Assembly: GCA_964574985.1 (NCBI GenBank)
Contig: CAZNPH010000005.1
Coordinates: 62,001 to 126,000, forward strand
Origin: CAZNPH01 sp964574985
GTDB taxonomy: Bacteria; Bacteroidota; Bacteroidia; Bacteroidales; SM23-62
DNA length: 64,000 bases
Direction: 5' to 3'
In this document: positions 51,066 to 59,061 of the stretch, piece after piece
Numbering within the stretch: position 1 is the stretch's first letter
Layout of the letters: each line of letters opens with the position of its first letter
The notes under the pieces: model-generated
What the model was told of the DNA's origin: nothing
The model's database searches: none
Seen by the model: the letters and a program-made list of their open reading frames with translations, nothing else
Made by a program: the position numbers and the translations under genes

Positions 51066-52478
51066 TTATTCCCCGGTACGGATCAGGGCGACCATGTGAT
51101 CCTGCCCCCCGGCATTCAGCCGGACGGTGTCCCTTTTTTCAATCTTCCGGGCCTCACTCCATTTTACTTTCATTACATCCAGCCAGATGAGTGTTGCGGA
51201 CCGGTCGAGGGATGAAATGTCCAAAATGACCTCTCCGCCTGCAGGAAAATAGACGGCATATTCCGTCCCCTGAATGGCACGGCAATATGCTTCATGCTCC
51301 GTTCTTTCCGACAGGAGATCGTTGCGGGGCTCCCCGCCGAAGAAATCCATCCGGCCGGTCAGTTCCCTCATGCTCCTGATCACAGATACGGCCAGGGTGT
51401 TCAGACCCTGTCCCGAAGACGGCCTGTGGAACCGGGTCGAAGCACAACCCATGAAAACATTCTGAATGAAAGATTCTATCCCGTTCCGTGTGGTTTTGTG
51501 CCGCCCCCCGTCATTCCCGTATACCTTCACATTGTTCACCGGTCTCACCACACCGGTCATTTCCAGTCTTTTCATCTGCTTCAGTCCGTTATCCCAGTGC
51601 TGCTGACCGGTCATGTGGTTGTTCTGGGAAATGTCTACGAAAGTGAATATTTCCGGATGGTCAAAAGTCACGCTGTGAAAAGGATGGGACAAATCCCAGG
51701 GATCCCACATTTCCGTGGCATGGACCGTTTTTCCGGCTTCCCCGGCTTTTTTGGCAATATACCGGGCCCAGAAAATCCCCCAGTCCGCGCAAACCGACGT
51801 CTCATTGTCCATACAATAGAGCACATGGTCATGGGCAAGCGTATGGGAAAGAATCCTGTCCGCGAATTTTCTCTGATAATCCAGGACAACGGCCAGGGCC
51901 ATTTGCCGGGGGACACTTCTGAAAAAATTGTTTTCGGTATAAACGGGATGTGTTTCTACCTTTTCGGGCAATTTGGACCTCCCGGGATCATAATTGATGT
52001 TGTTGGACGGATTGAAAGGATTTTTATCCCAGTTGCCCCGGTAAAAATCAAACGTGGCCCAGATCTCCATCTGTACGACAATATCCCGTTCCGCAGTCAG
52101 TCTGAGAAACCTTTCAAACCTTTCCCAGTATCGCGGGTTCCACCGGTCAAGGTCGTATAATCCGTTTCCCGCTTTCCGGAAAGCCCACAGGTTCCCGCTG
52201 TCCCTGGAAGACATGGTGTTCCTTACATAATTCCCCCCGGCCGAAACGAGCCGGTCAAGGTGTTCTTCAAGATGGCCGATCTGAAACAGGTTGTCTTCCA
52301 CCGAACCCCCGAGCAGCAGCACCGGCCTGCCGTCCATCGCCCAGTAACCGGGATACACATCGCTTATCTGTATACCTGCTTTTTCTTTGCCGTCAGGCGG
52401 TTCCCTGCTGATGGTGCAGTCGGTCGCGGTGCATAACCAGAAAAGGATGGTGATATACAGTACAAGACCCCTCAACAT
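51066..52478 (-). CDS. Putative secreted glycoside hydrolase-like TIM-barrel protein with C-terminal beta domain
   Basis: A 470-residue protein with an N-terminal signal (LVLYITILFWLCTATDC, possibly a lipobox). The body looks like a cellulase-type (beta/alpha)8 barrel: LLGGSVEDNLFQIG, GGNYVRNTMSSRD, RDIVVQMEIWATFDFYRG near 130-150, LYCMDNETSVCADWG near 215 with a possible acid/base Glu, and NNVKVYGNDGG near 315. About 75 C-terminal residues (EVILDISSLDRSATLIWLDV, then MVALIR) form a beta domain of collagen-binding type. The DUF4038/GH140-like superfamily is the nearest recognition; substrate unknown. It is the last gene of the glycan cluster. Confidence 0.75.
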   Translation of the reverse strand: MLRGLVLYITILFWLCTATDCTISREPPDGKEKAGIQISDVYPGYWAMDGRPVLLLGGSVEDNLFQIGHLEEHLDRLVSAGGNYVRNTMSSRDSGNLWAFRKAGNGLYDLDRWNPRYWERFERFLRLTAERDIVVQMEIWATFDFYRGNWDKNPFNPSNNINYDPGRSKLPEKVETHPVYTENNFFRSVPRQMALAVVLDYQRKFADRILSHTLAHDHVLYCMDNETSVCADWGIFWARYIAKKAGEAGKTVHATEMWDPWDLSHPFHSVTFDHPEIFTFVDISQNNHMTGQQHWDNGLKQMKRLEMTGVVRPVNNVKVYGNDGGRHKTTRNGIESFIQNVFMGCASTRFHRPSSGQGLNTLAVSVIRSMRELTGRMDFFGGEPRNDLLSERTEHEAYCRAIQGTEYAVYFPAGGEVILDISSLDRSATLIWLDVMKVKWSEARKIEKRDTVRLNAGGQDHMVALIRTGE

Positions 52479-52481
52479 TTA

Positions 52482-53588
52482 TTAGTTCCCTGCGGTTTTA
52501 CTGAATTCCCTGAACCGGGCATCCATTTCCTCACCGGTAACAAACCGCCCCGAACGGATGTATATCCTGTGCCGGAAAGTCACTGATGAGCCGGCCTCCA
52601 AAGCAAAATCAAGCACATCCCGGCCTTCACTGAATATCTTCTGGCCCAGATTGTTTGCCGAGAACAATCCGTACCCCCTCGCATGCCAGTAAGTCGGGAA
52701 ACCCGGATTTTCAGGGTGATCGATGATGGCAACCGATATGGGCACCCCGTCTTTTTCCGCCGACAAACTCACCCATTCTGCACGGGTCCCCCACACATCC
52801 AGGCCTTCCACCCCGCGGCTGCTCCGGTAGTGTCCGTTGACACCGGTATTGTCCTTCACCTTGACGGTGGTCGGATTCCCCTCCGAATCGGTGAACACCA
52901 GGGGTTCATCGGACGGCATCTCAAATGCCCGGTCCATCCTCAGCGCAATGAGGCCTTCCTTGTTGTCCCTGAAACTGACCTTTTTATCCCGGGCTGTGAG
53001 CCGGGTGATCCGGTCGATGGTCCGGGTATGCTCATTGGCCATGAAAATGTATTCCGTCCTTTCCTCCAGCAGCACATCTCCGCCGGTAGCCAGCCAGTGC
53101 ATGAGCACCTTGAGTGAAGCCCGGTCATCCCCCCCCTTCATATCCAGTACACGCTGGTGGCGGATGGTGCCGAAATGTTCCTTTTTGTCTTCCGGAACGG
53201 CATATGAATTGTTCCAGAAATCGAGTCCGTTTACATCTCCGTAATTGAACCAGAGTCCGACTTGATGGGGGTGATCCACCCTTTCACCCGGACGCGGATC
53301 GAAGGGGAACCCCCGGGTAATGATGGTTCCGTCCGGTGCCTTGACCGGGTATAAAACGGGTTTTTCCAGTTTCTCAGGATACATGTAGGCCGTGAACAGT
53401 TCTCCTTCAACAAGCACCTCAACCTTGTTTTCCTGCCGGTTGTGAACAAGCCGGATCCTGTCTTTGTTTTCCTGTGATTGCTCACCGGTTTCCGGTCTGC
53501 CTCCCGATGAACAGGCGGAAAATACAACGGCCACCGCCAGCAGTCCGGCAACGGCCATATTTCTGCCATAATTTCTCATATCATACAT
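52482..53588 (-). CDS. DUF6807 (PmoA-like) family lipoprotein
   Basis: A 368-residue secreted protein with lipobox AVAVVFSACSS. It holds the DUF6807 landmarks PRPGERVDHPHQVGLWFNYGDVNG in pieces near 95-120, the paired aromatic and His residues suggesting a sugar- or ligand-binding site, then a large beta-sandwich (MDRAFEMPSDEPLVF, NPGFPTYWHARGYGLFSANNLG) ending in a beta-rich tail. DUF6807 genes are commonly found next to Gfo/Idh/MocA and DUF1080 genes in Bacteroidota and Planctomycetota, as here. Catalytic role not established. Three bases separate it from the GH-like gene. Confidence 0.88.
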   Translation of the reverse strand: MYDMRNYGRNMAVAGLLAVAVVFSACSSGGRPETGEQSQENKDRIRLVHNRQENKVEVLVEGELFTAYMYPEKLEKPVLYPVKAPDGTIITRGFPFDPRPGERVDHPHQVGLWFNYGDVNGLDFWNNSYAVPEDKKEHFGTIRHQRVLDMKGGDDRASLKVLMHWLATGGDVLLEERTEYIFMANEHTRTIDRITRLTARDKKVSFRDNKEGLIALRMDRAFEMPSDEPLVFTDSEGNPTTVKVKDNTGVNGHYRSSRGVEGLDVWGTRAEWVSLSAEKDGVPISVAIIDHPENPGFPTYWHARGYGLFSANNLGQKIFSEGRDVLDFALEAGSSVTFRHRIYIRSGRFVTGEEMDARFREFSKTAGN

Positions 53589-53593
53589 GTTGA

Positions 53594-54943
53594 TTAATAT
53601 TTAAAAACCACATCTCCTGCCATGACTTCCTGGGATTCTTCGTCAAATGTAACCCGCGTGCCCGTATGCAGGGCGGCGGTGGTCATGATGACCGCTATGG
53701 CGTGGCTGTATCCTGCCATTACGCTGGCGTGAGGCTCCTTCCGGCTGCGCACGCATTCCATCCAGTTGCGCATGTGTGCCGAAGTCATATTGTCCACCCC
53801 GGTATCCGCACGGGTCACCACTGAACCGGTGGGCAGTTCATATTCCTCGAGCAGATTGGCTTCCATGCCCATGGCTGAAGCGTGCCGTTCCGTCAATCCT
53901 CCGTCAGGGGTCACTTTGTTGGTGGCCAGGTTCAGGGTTCCTCCGTTGGAAAAATACAATTCCTTGACCCCTCCGGCTGAATTGTGCTGCCGGGAAGTAT
54001 ACAGGACCTGGAAACCCGTGGAAGCATCGTCCGGGGGACCGTATTCCATGACCGCCGTCATGGTATCGTAATTCCTTCTTCCGTCCTTCCAGGCATAAAT
54101 GCCCCCGTTTGCCGCCACGTTCCGTGGATGGGGATATCCGGAAAACCAGTGCACCGTGTCGATCTGATGGCACATCCATTGTCCGGGAATTCCACTGGAG
54201 TATGGCCAGAATAATCTGTATTCCAAATATTTGCGAGGGTCCCATTCTTCATAGGGCCGGTTCATCAAATACCGGATCCAGTCGGTATCCTCCTTACGTA
54301 TGCTCGCGGCCAGATCCTGCCTGCGCCAGCGGCCGGGCTGGTTGACATTCCATGACATTTCCACCATGGTGATGGGACCGAATTTCCCTGACTGAATGTA
54401 GTCGGCGGCAGCATGATAGTTTGCCCCGCTGCGCCGCTGGGACCCGACCTGAATGATCTTTCCGGTCTCTTTCACCGCCTTGAGCGCGGCCCGTGCATCC
54501 TCCATGGTCTCTGCAAAAGGTTTTTCCATATAAACGTCACAACCGGCATGAACTGCCTGAACGGTATGCAGGGCATGCTGAAAATCGGCCGTACTGATGA
54601 TGACGGCATCCACATTCATTTTATCATACAGTTCTTCGTTGTTCCTGGCCGGTTTTACATTGATCCCCTTTTCGGCAAAATATTGCCTGGCTTCTTCCCT
54701 TCTCCGGTTCCAGATATCCGAGACCGCCACGATTTCCCAGTTCAGTTCCCCGGAATGAGCCAGAAAAGCGGGGATCAGCGAACCCCTGGCCCGGTTTGAG
54801 AATCCTACGATCCCCACCCGTATCCGGTCATTGGCCCCCATGATCCTTCCGGCTGATTTACTGCTCATGGCCAGACCGCCGGCATACAGTCCGGCAGACC
54901 CGGCAACTGCTTTTTTGATAAATTTTCTTCTTGATTCTTTCAT
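53594..54943 (-). CDS. Gfo/Idh/MocA-family oxidoreductase with Tat signal (second)
   Basis: A 449-residue oxidoreductase exported through Tat: SRRKFIKKAVAGSAGLYAGG follows an ESRRKFIKK twin-arginine start. Rossmann loop GIVGFSNRARGSLI near 43-56; canonical CDVYMEKPFAETMED; Gly-His-rich substrate region SGIPGQWMCHQIDTVHWFSG. It stands between the DUF1080 protein (25 bases upstream) and the DUF6807 protein (five bases downstream). An exported NAD-dependent dehydrogenase beside DUF1080 fits oxidation of a sugar at C3 to a 3-keto-glycoside, which the DUF1080 protein could then cleave. Confidence 0.9.
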   Translation of the reverse strand: MKESRRKFIKKAVAGSAGLYAGGLAMSSKSAGRIMGANDRIRVGIVGFSNRARGSLIPAFLAHSGELNWEIVAVSDIWNRRREEARQYFAEKGINVKPARNNEELYDKMNVDAVIISTADFQHALHTVQAVHAGCDVYMEKPFAETMEDARAALKAVKETGKIIQVGSQRRSGANYHAAADYIQSGKFGPITMVEMSWNVNQPGRWRRQDLAASIRKEDTDWIRYLMNRPYEEWDPRKYLEYRLFWPYSSGIPGQWMCHQIDTVHWFSGYPHPRNVAANGGIYAWKDGRRNYDTMTAVMEYGPPDDASTGFQVLYTSRQHNSAGGVKELYFSNGGTLNLATNKVTPDGGLTERHASAMGMEANLLEEYELPTGSVVTRADTGVDNMTSAHMRNWMECVRSRKEPHASVMAGYSHAIAVIMTTAALHTGTRVTFDEESQEVMAGDVVFKY

Positions 54944-54968
54944 AGTTCATTTATTTACCCGTTAAAAA

Positions 54969-56342
54969 TTAAAGTTCGCGTATCCTGATGCTTCGGAATG
55001 AAACCCGGTTGCCATGGTCCTGAAGCAGAATATGGCCTTTTTCCGCTTCCCCGAAATTGTCCCATTTGCTGTATTTGCTCCGGGCCACCAGTTCCCTGAA
55101 ATGCCCGGAACCCCGTTCATATTCGAGTACTTTTCTTCCATTGAGCCAGTGCTCCACATGTCCGTCCCCGGATACGATGCGCACCTGTTGCCACTCCGGG
55201 AACAGTCTTTTGTTCTCGGCCGGAATAAGATCGTACAGGGATGCGAGGGTCCGGTTCCCCTCCCTGCCCTTTTTGGCATCCGGATGCCTCTCATCATCCA
55301 GGATCTGGTATTCGGGGCCGATCGCCGAACCGGAAGTTTTTTCCTCCTCGGTCACGTAATATTTGATGCCGCTGTTGGCTCCCGGGGTGAATTTAAACTC
55401 CAGGTAAAGTTCGAAATCACCATATTCGTCCACGGTGACAATATCTCCCCCGAACTCTGCCTCACTACCGCCGGATTCAACCACAGTGAGGGTGCCGTTC
55501 CCGGCCTGCCATCCTTTTTCTGGAAAATGATCCATGCCTGCGCCCCTCCAGCCACGGGTCGTTTCCCCGTCAAACAAAAGTTTCCATCCATTCTGTTTTT
55601 CCTGCTCGAGCAAGGCGTTAACCAGTGAACCCCTGACCTCAATATCATTGCCCGGCTTGGTCCGGTGCGCTTCCAGGTCTTCTGTCATGATCCGGATGTC
55701 CCGCCAGCGGACATGCAATCCTTCCGTCCACGGGGCCCTTTCGGCATTGATGCCATGTACCTGAAAGGCAATAAACCCCCGGTCATTCCATTCATCCACG
55801 AGATTGGCCGTTTGTACGCCATTGATCCACACCTTTATGGAGCTGTCAATGGCTTCGATCCGGTACCGGTTCCATTCATGGTTGACAAAAGCATTGCGTC
55901 CGGCTTCATTCTCCCGGAGGTCATACAGCCAGCCCCTTCTGGCTTCGTCATAGATCCCGCCGCTGTATGAGCGCGGACTGGGGTCGATTTCCACCTGGTA
56001 CCCGTGTACCCTGCCGTCCCGGTATTCCGGATCGCTCTGGCTGCGTATCTGTATTCCCGAATTGATGAAGGTATCCACCAGCACTTCCGCTTCCATGATG
56101 AAATTGTCATATTCCTTTTCGGTACACAAAAAACTGTTCGGCGTATTGGCCACCGTAGTCCCCACGATCATCTTTCCACTGGCTTCGAACTTTGCCTCCC
56201 CGCCTCTCTGCACAAAGCCGTCCAGGTTTTTCCCGTTATACAGTCTGGTCCAGTCTCCCTTTTCCGTGTCCGTACACGAAATTGAAGATAAAAACAAGAG
56301 AACGATGGTTCCCGTTACAAAATTTCTCATGACGAAATACAT
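54969..56342 (-). CDS. Tandem DUF1080 (3-keto-glycoside hydrolase/lyase-like) lipoprotein
   Basis: A 457-residue secreted protein with lipobox LLFLSSISC and two DUF1080 concanavalin-like domains. Domain 1 (about 28-225) has WTRLYNGKNLDGFVQRGG, DNFIMEAEVLVDTFINSGIQI and YQVEIDPSPRSYSGGIYD; domain 2 (about 258-457) has WKLLFDGETTRGWRG, GDFELYLEFKFTPGANSGI and GPEYQILDDERH. Members of DUF1080 act on 3-keto-glycosides. Two fused domains in one chain are uncommon. Starts at 56342 and 56330 are both ATG; the second gives the more compact signal. First gene of the cluster on this strand. Confidence 0.9.
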   Translation of the reverse strand: MYFVMRNFVTGTIVLLFLSSISCTDTEKGDWTRLYNGKNLDGFVQRGGEAKFEASGKMIVGTTVANTPNSFLCTEKEYDNFIMEAEVLVDTFINSGIQIRSQSDPEYRDGRVHGYQVEIDPSPRSYSGGIYDEARRGWLYDLRENEAGRNAFVNHEWNRYRIEAIDSSIKVWINGVQTANLVDEWNDRGFIAFQVHGINAERAPWTEGLHVRWRDIRIMTEDLEAHRTKPGNDIEVRGSLVNALLEQEKQNGWKLLFDGETTRGWRGAGMDHFPEKGWQAGNGTLTVVESGGSEAEFGGDIVTVDEYGDFELYLEFKFTPGANSGIKYYVTEEEKTSGSAIGPEYQILDDERHPDAKKGREGNRTLASLYDLIPAENKRLFPEWQQVRIVSGDGHVEHWLNGRKVLEYERGSGHFRELVARSKYSKWDNFGEAEKGHILLQDHGNRVSFRSIRIREL

Positions 56343-56368
56343 TATTGATGATTAAAAAGATTATAAAT

Positions 56369-57244
56369 TTACTGAGAATTCCTGACAAGTTCAATCAGCC
56401 ATTGTCTGAATTCTCCCCCGAAATCCCCCCTCTTGAGTCCGTATACCACATTGGTCTTTAAAAAATCCAGCTTGTTCCCGATGTCATACCTTTTGCCGCT
56501 GAACCGTAAACCGAGCATTTCATGTTCGGCAAGCATGGCATGCATGGCATCGGTAAGCTGGATCTCATTGTTCCTGCCCGGTTTTCCTTTCGAGAGGTAA
56601 TGAAAGATTTCAGGGGTAAATACATACCGGCTGGCAATGGCCAGATTGGAAGGCGCTTCGCCGGGAGATGGCTTTTCAATGAATTCCCTGATGCTGAAAA
56701 GGTCCGGTTCCGTCTGACTGCCCCCTATGATGCCATACCGGCTCACGATGGAGGGATCGACTTCCTCCAGTGCAACCACTGATTTCTTATGCTGATCAAA
56801 TATCTCCATCAATTGCCGGGTTACGGGCTTGTCCTTTTCCTGATCGATCAATGTATCCCCCAGCAGTACGGCAAAAGGTTCCTCATTGACATGATGGCGG
56901 GCATAAAGAATGGCATCTCCGAGTCCTTTTAACTCCTTCTGCCAGACAAAATGGATATTGGCCAGTTCCGTGATGTTTCTGATGTGCTCCAGATCTTTGT
57001 GCTTGTTTTTTTCAACAAGCTGCTGTTCCAGTTCGTAGCTCCGGTCAAAATGCTCCTCGATGGCCCTTTTCCCCTTCCCTATGATCATCAGAATATCTGT
57101 AATTCCGGAATAAACGGCTTCCTCGACCACATACTGTATGGTTGGAGTATCCACGATGGGAAGCATTTCCTTGGGCTGGGATTTGGTAGCCGGCAGGAAT
57201 CTCGTGCCAAAACCCGCTGCCGGTATCACTGCTTTTCTGATCAT
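56369..57244 (-). CDS. galU: UTP--glucose-1-phosphate uridylyltransferase
   Basis: Makes UDP-glucose from UTP and glucose-1-phosphate; 291 residues. The nucleotide-binding N-terminus VIPAAGFGTRFLPATKSQPK and following EMLPIVDTPTIQYVVEEA match bacterial GalU, as do VLLGDTLID, VEEVDPSIVSRYGII-type sequence (LEEVDPSIVSRYG) and FIEKPSPGEAPSNLAIASRY. Two bases separate it from the upstream GHMP kinase gene on the same strand. Because that kinase looks like a glucuronokinase, this enzyme might also or instead use glucuronate-1-phosphate; this is inference. Confidence 0.95.
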   Translation of the reverse strand: MIRKAVIPAAGFGTRFLPATKSQPKEMLPIVDTPTIQYVVEEAVYSGITDILMIIGKGKRAIEEHFDRSYELEQQLVEKNKHKDLEHIRNITELANIHFVWQKELKGLGDAILYARHHVNEEPFAVLLGDTLIDQEKDKPVTRQLMEIFDQHKKSVVALEEVDPSIVSRYGIIGGSQTEPDLFSIREFIEKPSPGEAPSNLAIASRYVFTPEIFHYLSKGKPGRNNEIQLTDAMHAMLAEHEMLGLRFSGKRYDIGNKLDFLKTNVVYGLKRGDFGGEFRQWLIELVRNSQ

Positions 57245-57246
57245 TC

Positions 57247-58254
57247 CTATGCTTTTTTCCGGACAATATCCGGTTTCAGTATTTTTATAAATTCCGGGCA
57301 GAAGGCCTCTTCAAGCCGCTCATACATTTTCCGGTCACTGTACAGGCCGATGATGGCCCCGCCCGAACCTGTGAATTTCGCACTTGCCCCGGCAGACCGG
57401 GCAATTCTGACCATTTTCCGGTTGGATTCACTCAGCTCCATGACCGAATCGCGGATGTCAAAGTTTTTGTCGATGCATTCATTGAGTTTTTTCATGTTCC
57501 CTGAGGAAAGGGCATCCTTTGCCTGATCGGTCAGTCCGGTCCACTGACGGATGGCTTCGAGCACCCCGGGATCCCCGGTATTGTATCTTTCCCGGAAATG
57601 ATCATGCAGGACTTCGGAACCCTGGCTGAGATCGGTCCTGTATGCAATATAGATATTACGGAACATTCCGGGATCCATGGGCTGATAATCCCCGTATCCC
57701 TGTTTTTCCATCAGGGCCCTGTCAAAATCCATATACACGGGTACACCGAAAGCCTGAGCCACCCGGTCCTGGAGTCCGGCCGATATCCCAAGCTCCTCCT
57801 TTTCCACCGATAAAACCAGATTGGCCAGGATGGCCTGAGGGATCTCTATGCCGAAAAAATTCATCATGGCACGCATACAGGCGGTGATGATCGCGCTGGA
57901 CCCCGCCAGTCCGAGCTTATAGGGAATGTCGGAACGATAGCGGATGGTGAAATTCCTCTCCACGATCTGTATCCTGTGTCCGAGCGTGTATTCGTAGAAC
58001 CGTTTCACGGCAGCTTTGAGCAACCGGACACCCCCGTAGTAGCCGTACTGCTGTACATCATCCGCCAGTTCCCGTATGCTCCGGAACACATTTGAATCAT
58101 ATTTGGAAGGCAGGATCTCCAGTTCGGGAGATTCATACAGGACCACTTCGGCCGAAAAATTCCTGAACAGAAAAGCAATGGTCTTTCCGTAATAACCGTC
58201 CGACGGATTGCCTATCAGGGCTGCCCGCGGGTATGACCGGGTTCTGATGATCAA
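57247..58254 (-). CDS. GHMP kinase resembling glucuronokinase
   Basis: Sugar-1-kinase of 335 residues. PRAALIGNPSDGYYGKTIA near 9-27, YGYYGGVRLLKAAVKRF, the ATP loop KLGLAGSSAIITACMRAM, SVEKEELGISAGLQDRVAQ and the C-terminal ASAKFTGSGGAIIGLYS resemble plant glucuronokinase along the whole length, more than bacterial heptose or mevalonate kinases (recalled comparison, not a search). It would make glucuronate-1-phosphate for UDP-glucuronate salvage. No ATG is available upstream of the family motif; translation probably starts at the TTG at 58254 (ttg atc atc aga acc). galU follows two bases later. Confidence 0.8.
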   Translation of the reverse strand: MIIRTRSYPRAALIGNPSDGYYGKTIAFLFRNFSAEVVLYESPELEILPSKYDSNVFRSIRELADDVQQYGYYGGVRLLKAAVKRFYEYTLGHRIQIVERNFTIRYRSDIPYKLGLAGSSAIITACMRAMMNFFGIEIPQAILANLVLSVEKEELGISAGLQDRVAQAFGVPVYMDFDRALMEKQGYGDYQPMDPGMFRNIYIAYRTDLSQGSEVLHDHFRERYNTGDPGVLEAIRQWTGLTDQAKDALSSGNMKKLNECIDKNFDIRDSVMELSESNRKMVRIARSAGASAKFTGSGGAIIGLYSDRKMYERLEEAFCPEFIKILKPDIVRKKA

Positions 58255-58320
58255 TGGATCCGGATTTTCTGAATGAATTCCATGAATTATTGAGAACTGT
58301 AAAGATAATACTTGTTTTGA

Positions 58321-59061
58321 TCAGCCAAAAATCCGGAACTTCACCAATCCGGATTTCTGCAAAACATACATCAGGGAAACGCCGATGACCCCCAGTCCGT
58401 ATTTTATGCTTCTTCTGATGTTGATCGAAGAGGCCTCGTCAAAATAGAGGGTCGGACAGGTGATTTCGGCGATTTCATAACCCCGGAAGAAGATCTGTGC
58501 GATCATCTGGTTGTCAAAAATAAAATCATCGGAATTTTCCCTGTACCGGATATTTTCCAGCACTTCCCGGTCAAAGGCCCGGTAACCGGTATGATATTCT
58601 GAAAGCTTTTGTCTGAGCATCAGATTCTGTATAAAAGTCAGGATTCTGTTGGCCACATATTTGTACAGGGGCATCCCGCCCTTCAATGCACCCCGCCCCA
58701 GGATCCTTGAACCCAGCACGACTTTGTATACCCCGGAAGCGATGAGGTGGCACATGGCCGGGATGAGTCTGGGTGTATACTGGTAATCGGGATGCAGCAT
58801 GACGATGATGTCGGAATCCAGGGAGAGGGCTTTGTCATAGCAGGATTTCTGGTTCCCCCCGTACCCTTTGTTATCATGGTGCTGTATGACATGTTCTATC
58901 CCCAGTGAACGCGCAAGCTCGACCGTGCGGTCACTGCTGCGGTCATCCACCAGTATGACATTGTCCACCAGCTGCCGGGGTATTTCCCGGTAGGTACTTT
59001 CCAGGGTTTTTTCGGCATTGAATGCCGGCAGCACAACGGTTATCTTCTTATTGCCGATCAT
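58321..59061 (-). CDS. Glycosyltransferase family 2 (polyprenyl-phosphate sugar synthase-like)
   Basis: A 246-residue GT2 enzyme similar to dolichyl-phosphate-mannose synthases. KITVVLPAFNAEKTLESTYRE near 5-25, VILVDDRSSDRTVELA, DSDIIVMLHPDYQYTP and GYGGNQKSCYDKAL are family landmarks; YHTGYRAFDREVLE precedes the acceptor loop. It has a hydrophobic C-terminal stretch (GLGVIGVSLMYVL). The start at 59061 (MIGNKKITV) overlaps the GT39 gene by 14 bases; an ATG at 59109 gives an unusual basic extension. The likely product is a polyprenyl-phosphate-linked sugar donor for the membrane transferase encoded just upstream. Confidence 0.9.
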   Translation of the reverse strand: MIGNKKITVVLPAFNAEKTLESTYREIPRQLVDNVILVDDRSSDRTVELARSLGIEHVIQHHDNKGYGGNQKSCYDKALSLDSDIIVMLHPDYQYTPRLIPAMCHLIASGVYKVVLGSRILGRGALKGGMPLYKYVANRILTFIQNLMLRQKLSEYHTGYRAFDREVLENIRYRENSDDFIFDNQMIAQIFFRGYEIAEITCPTLYFDEASSINIRRSIKYGLGVIGVSLMYVLQKSGLVKFRIFG

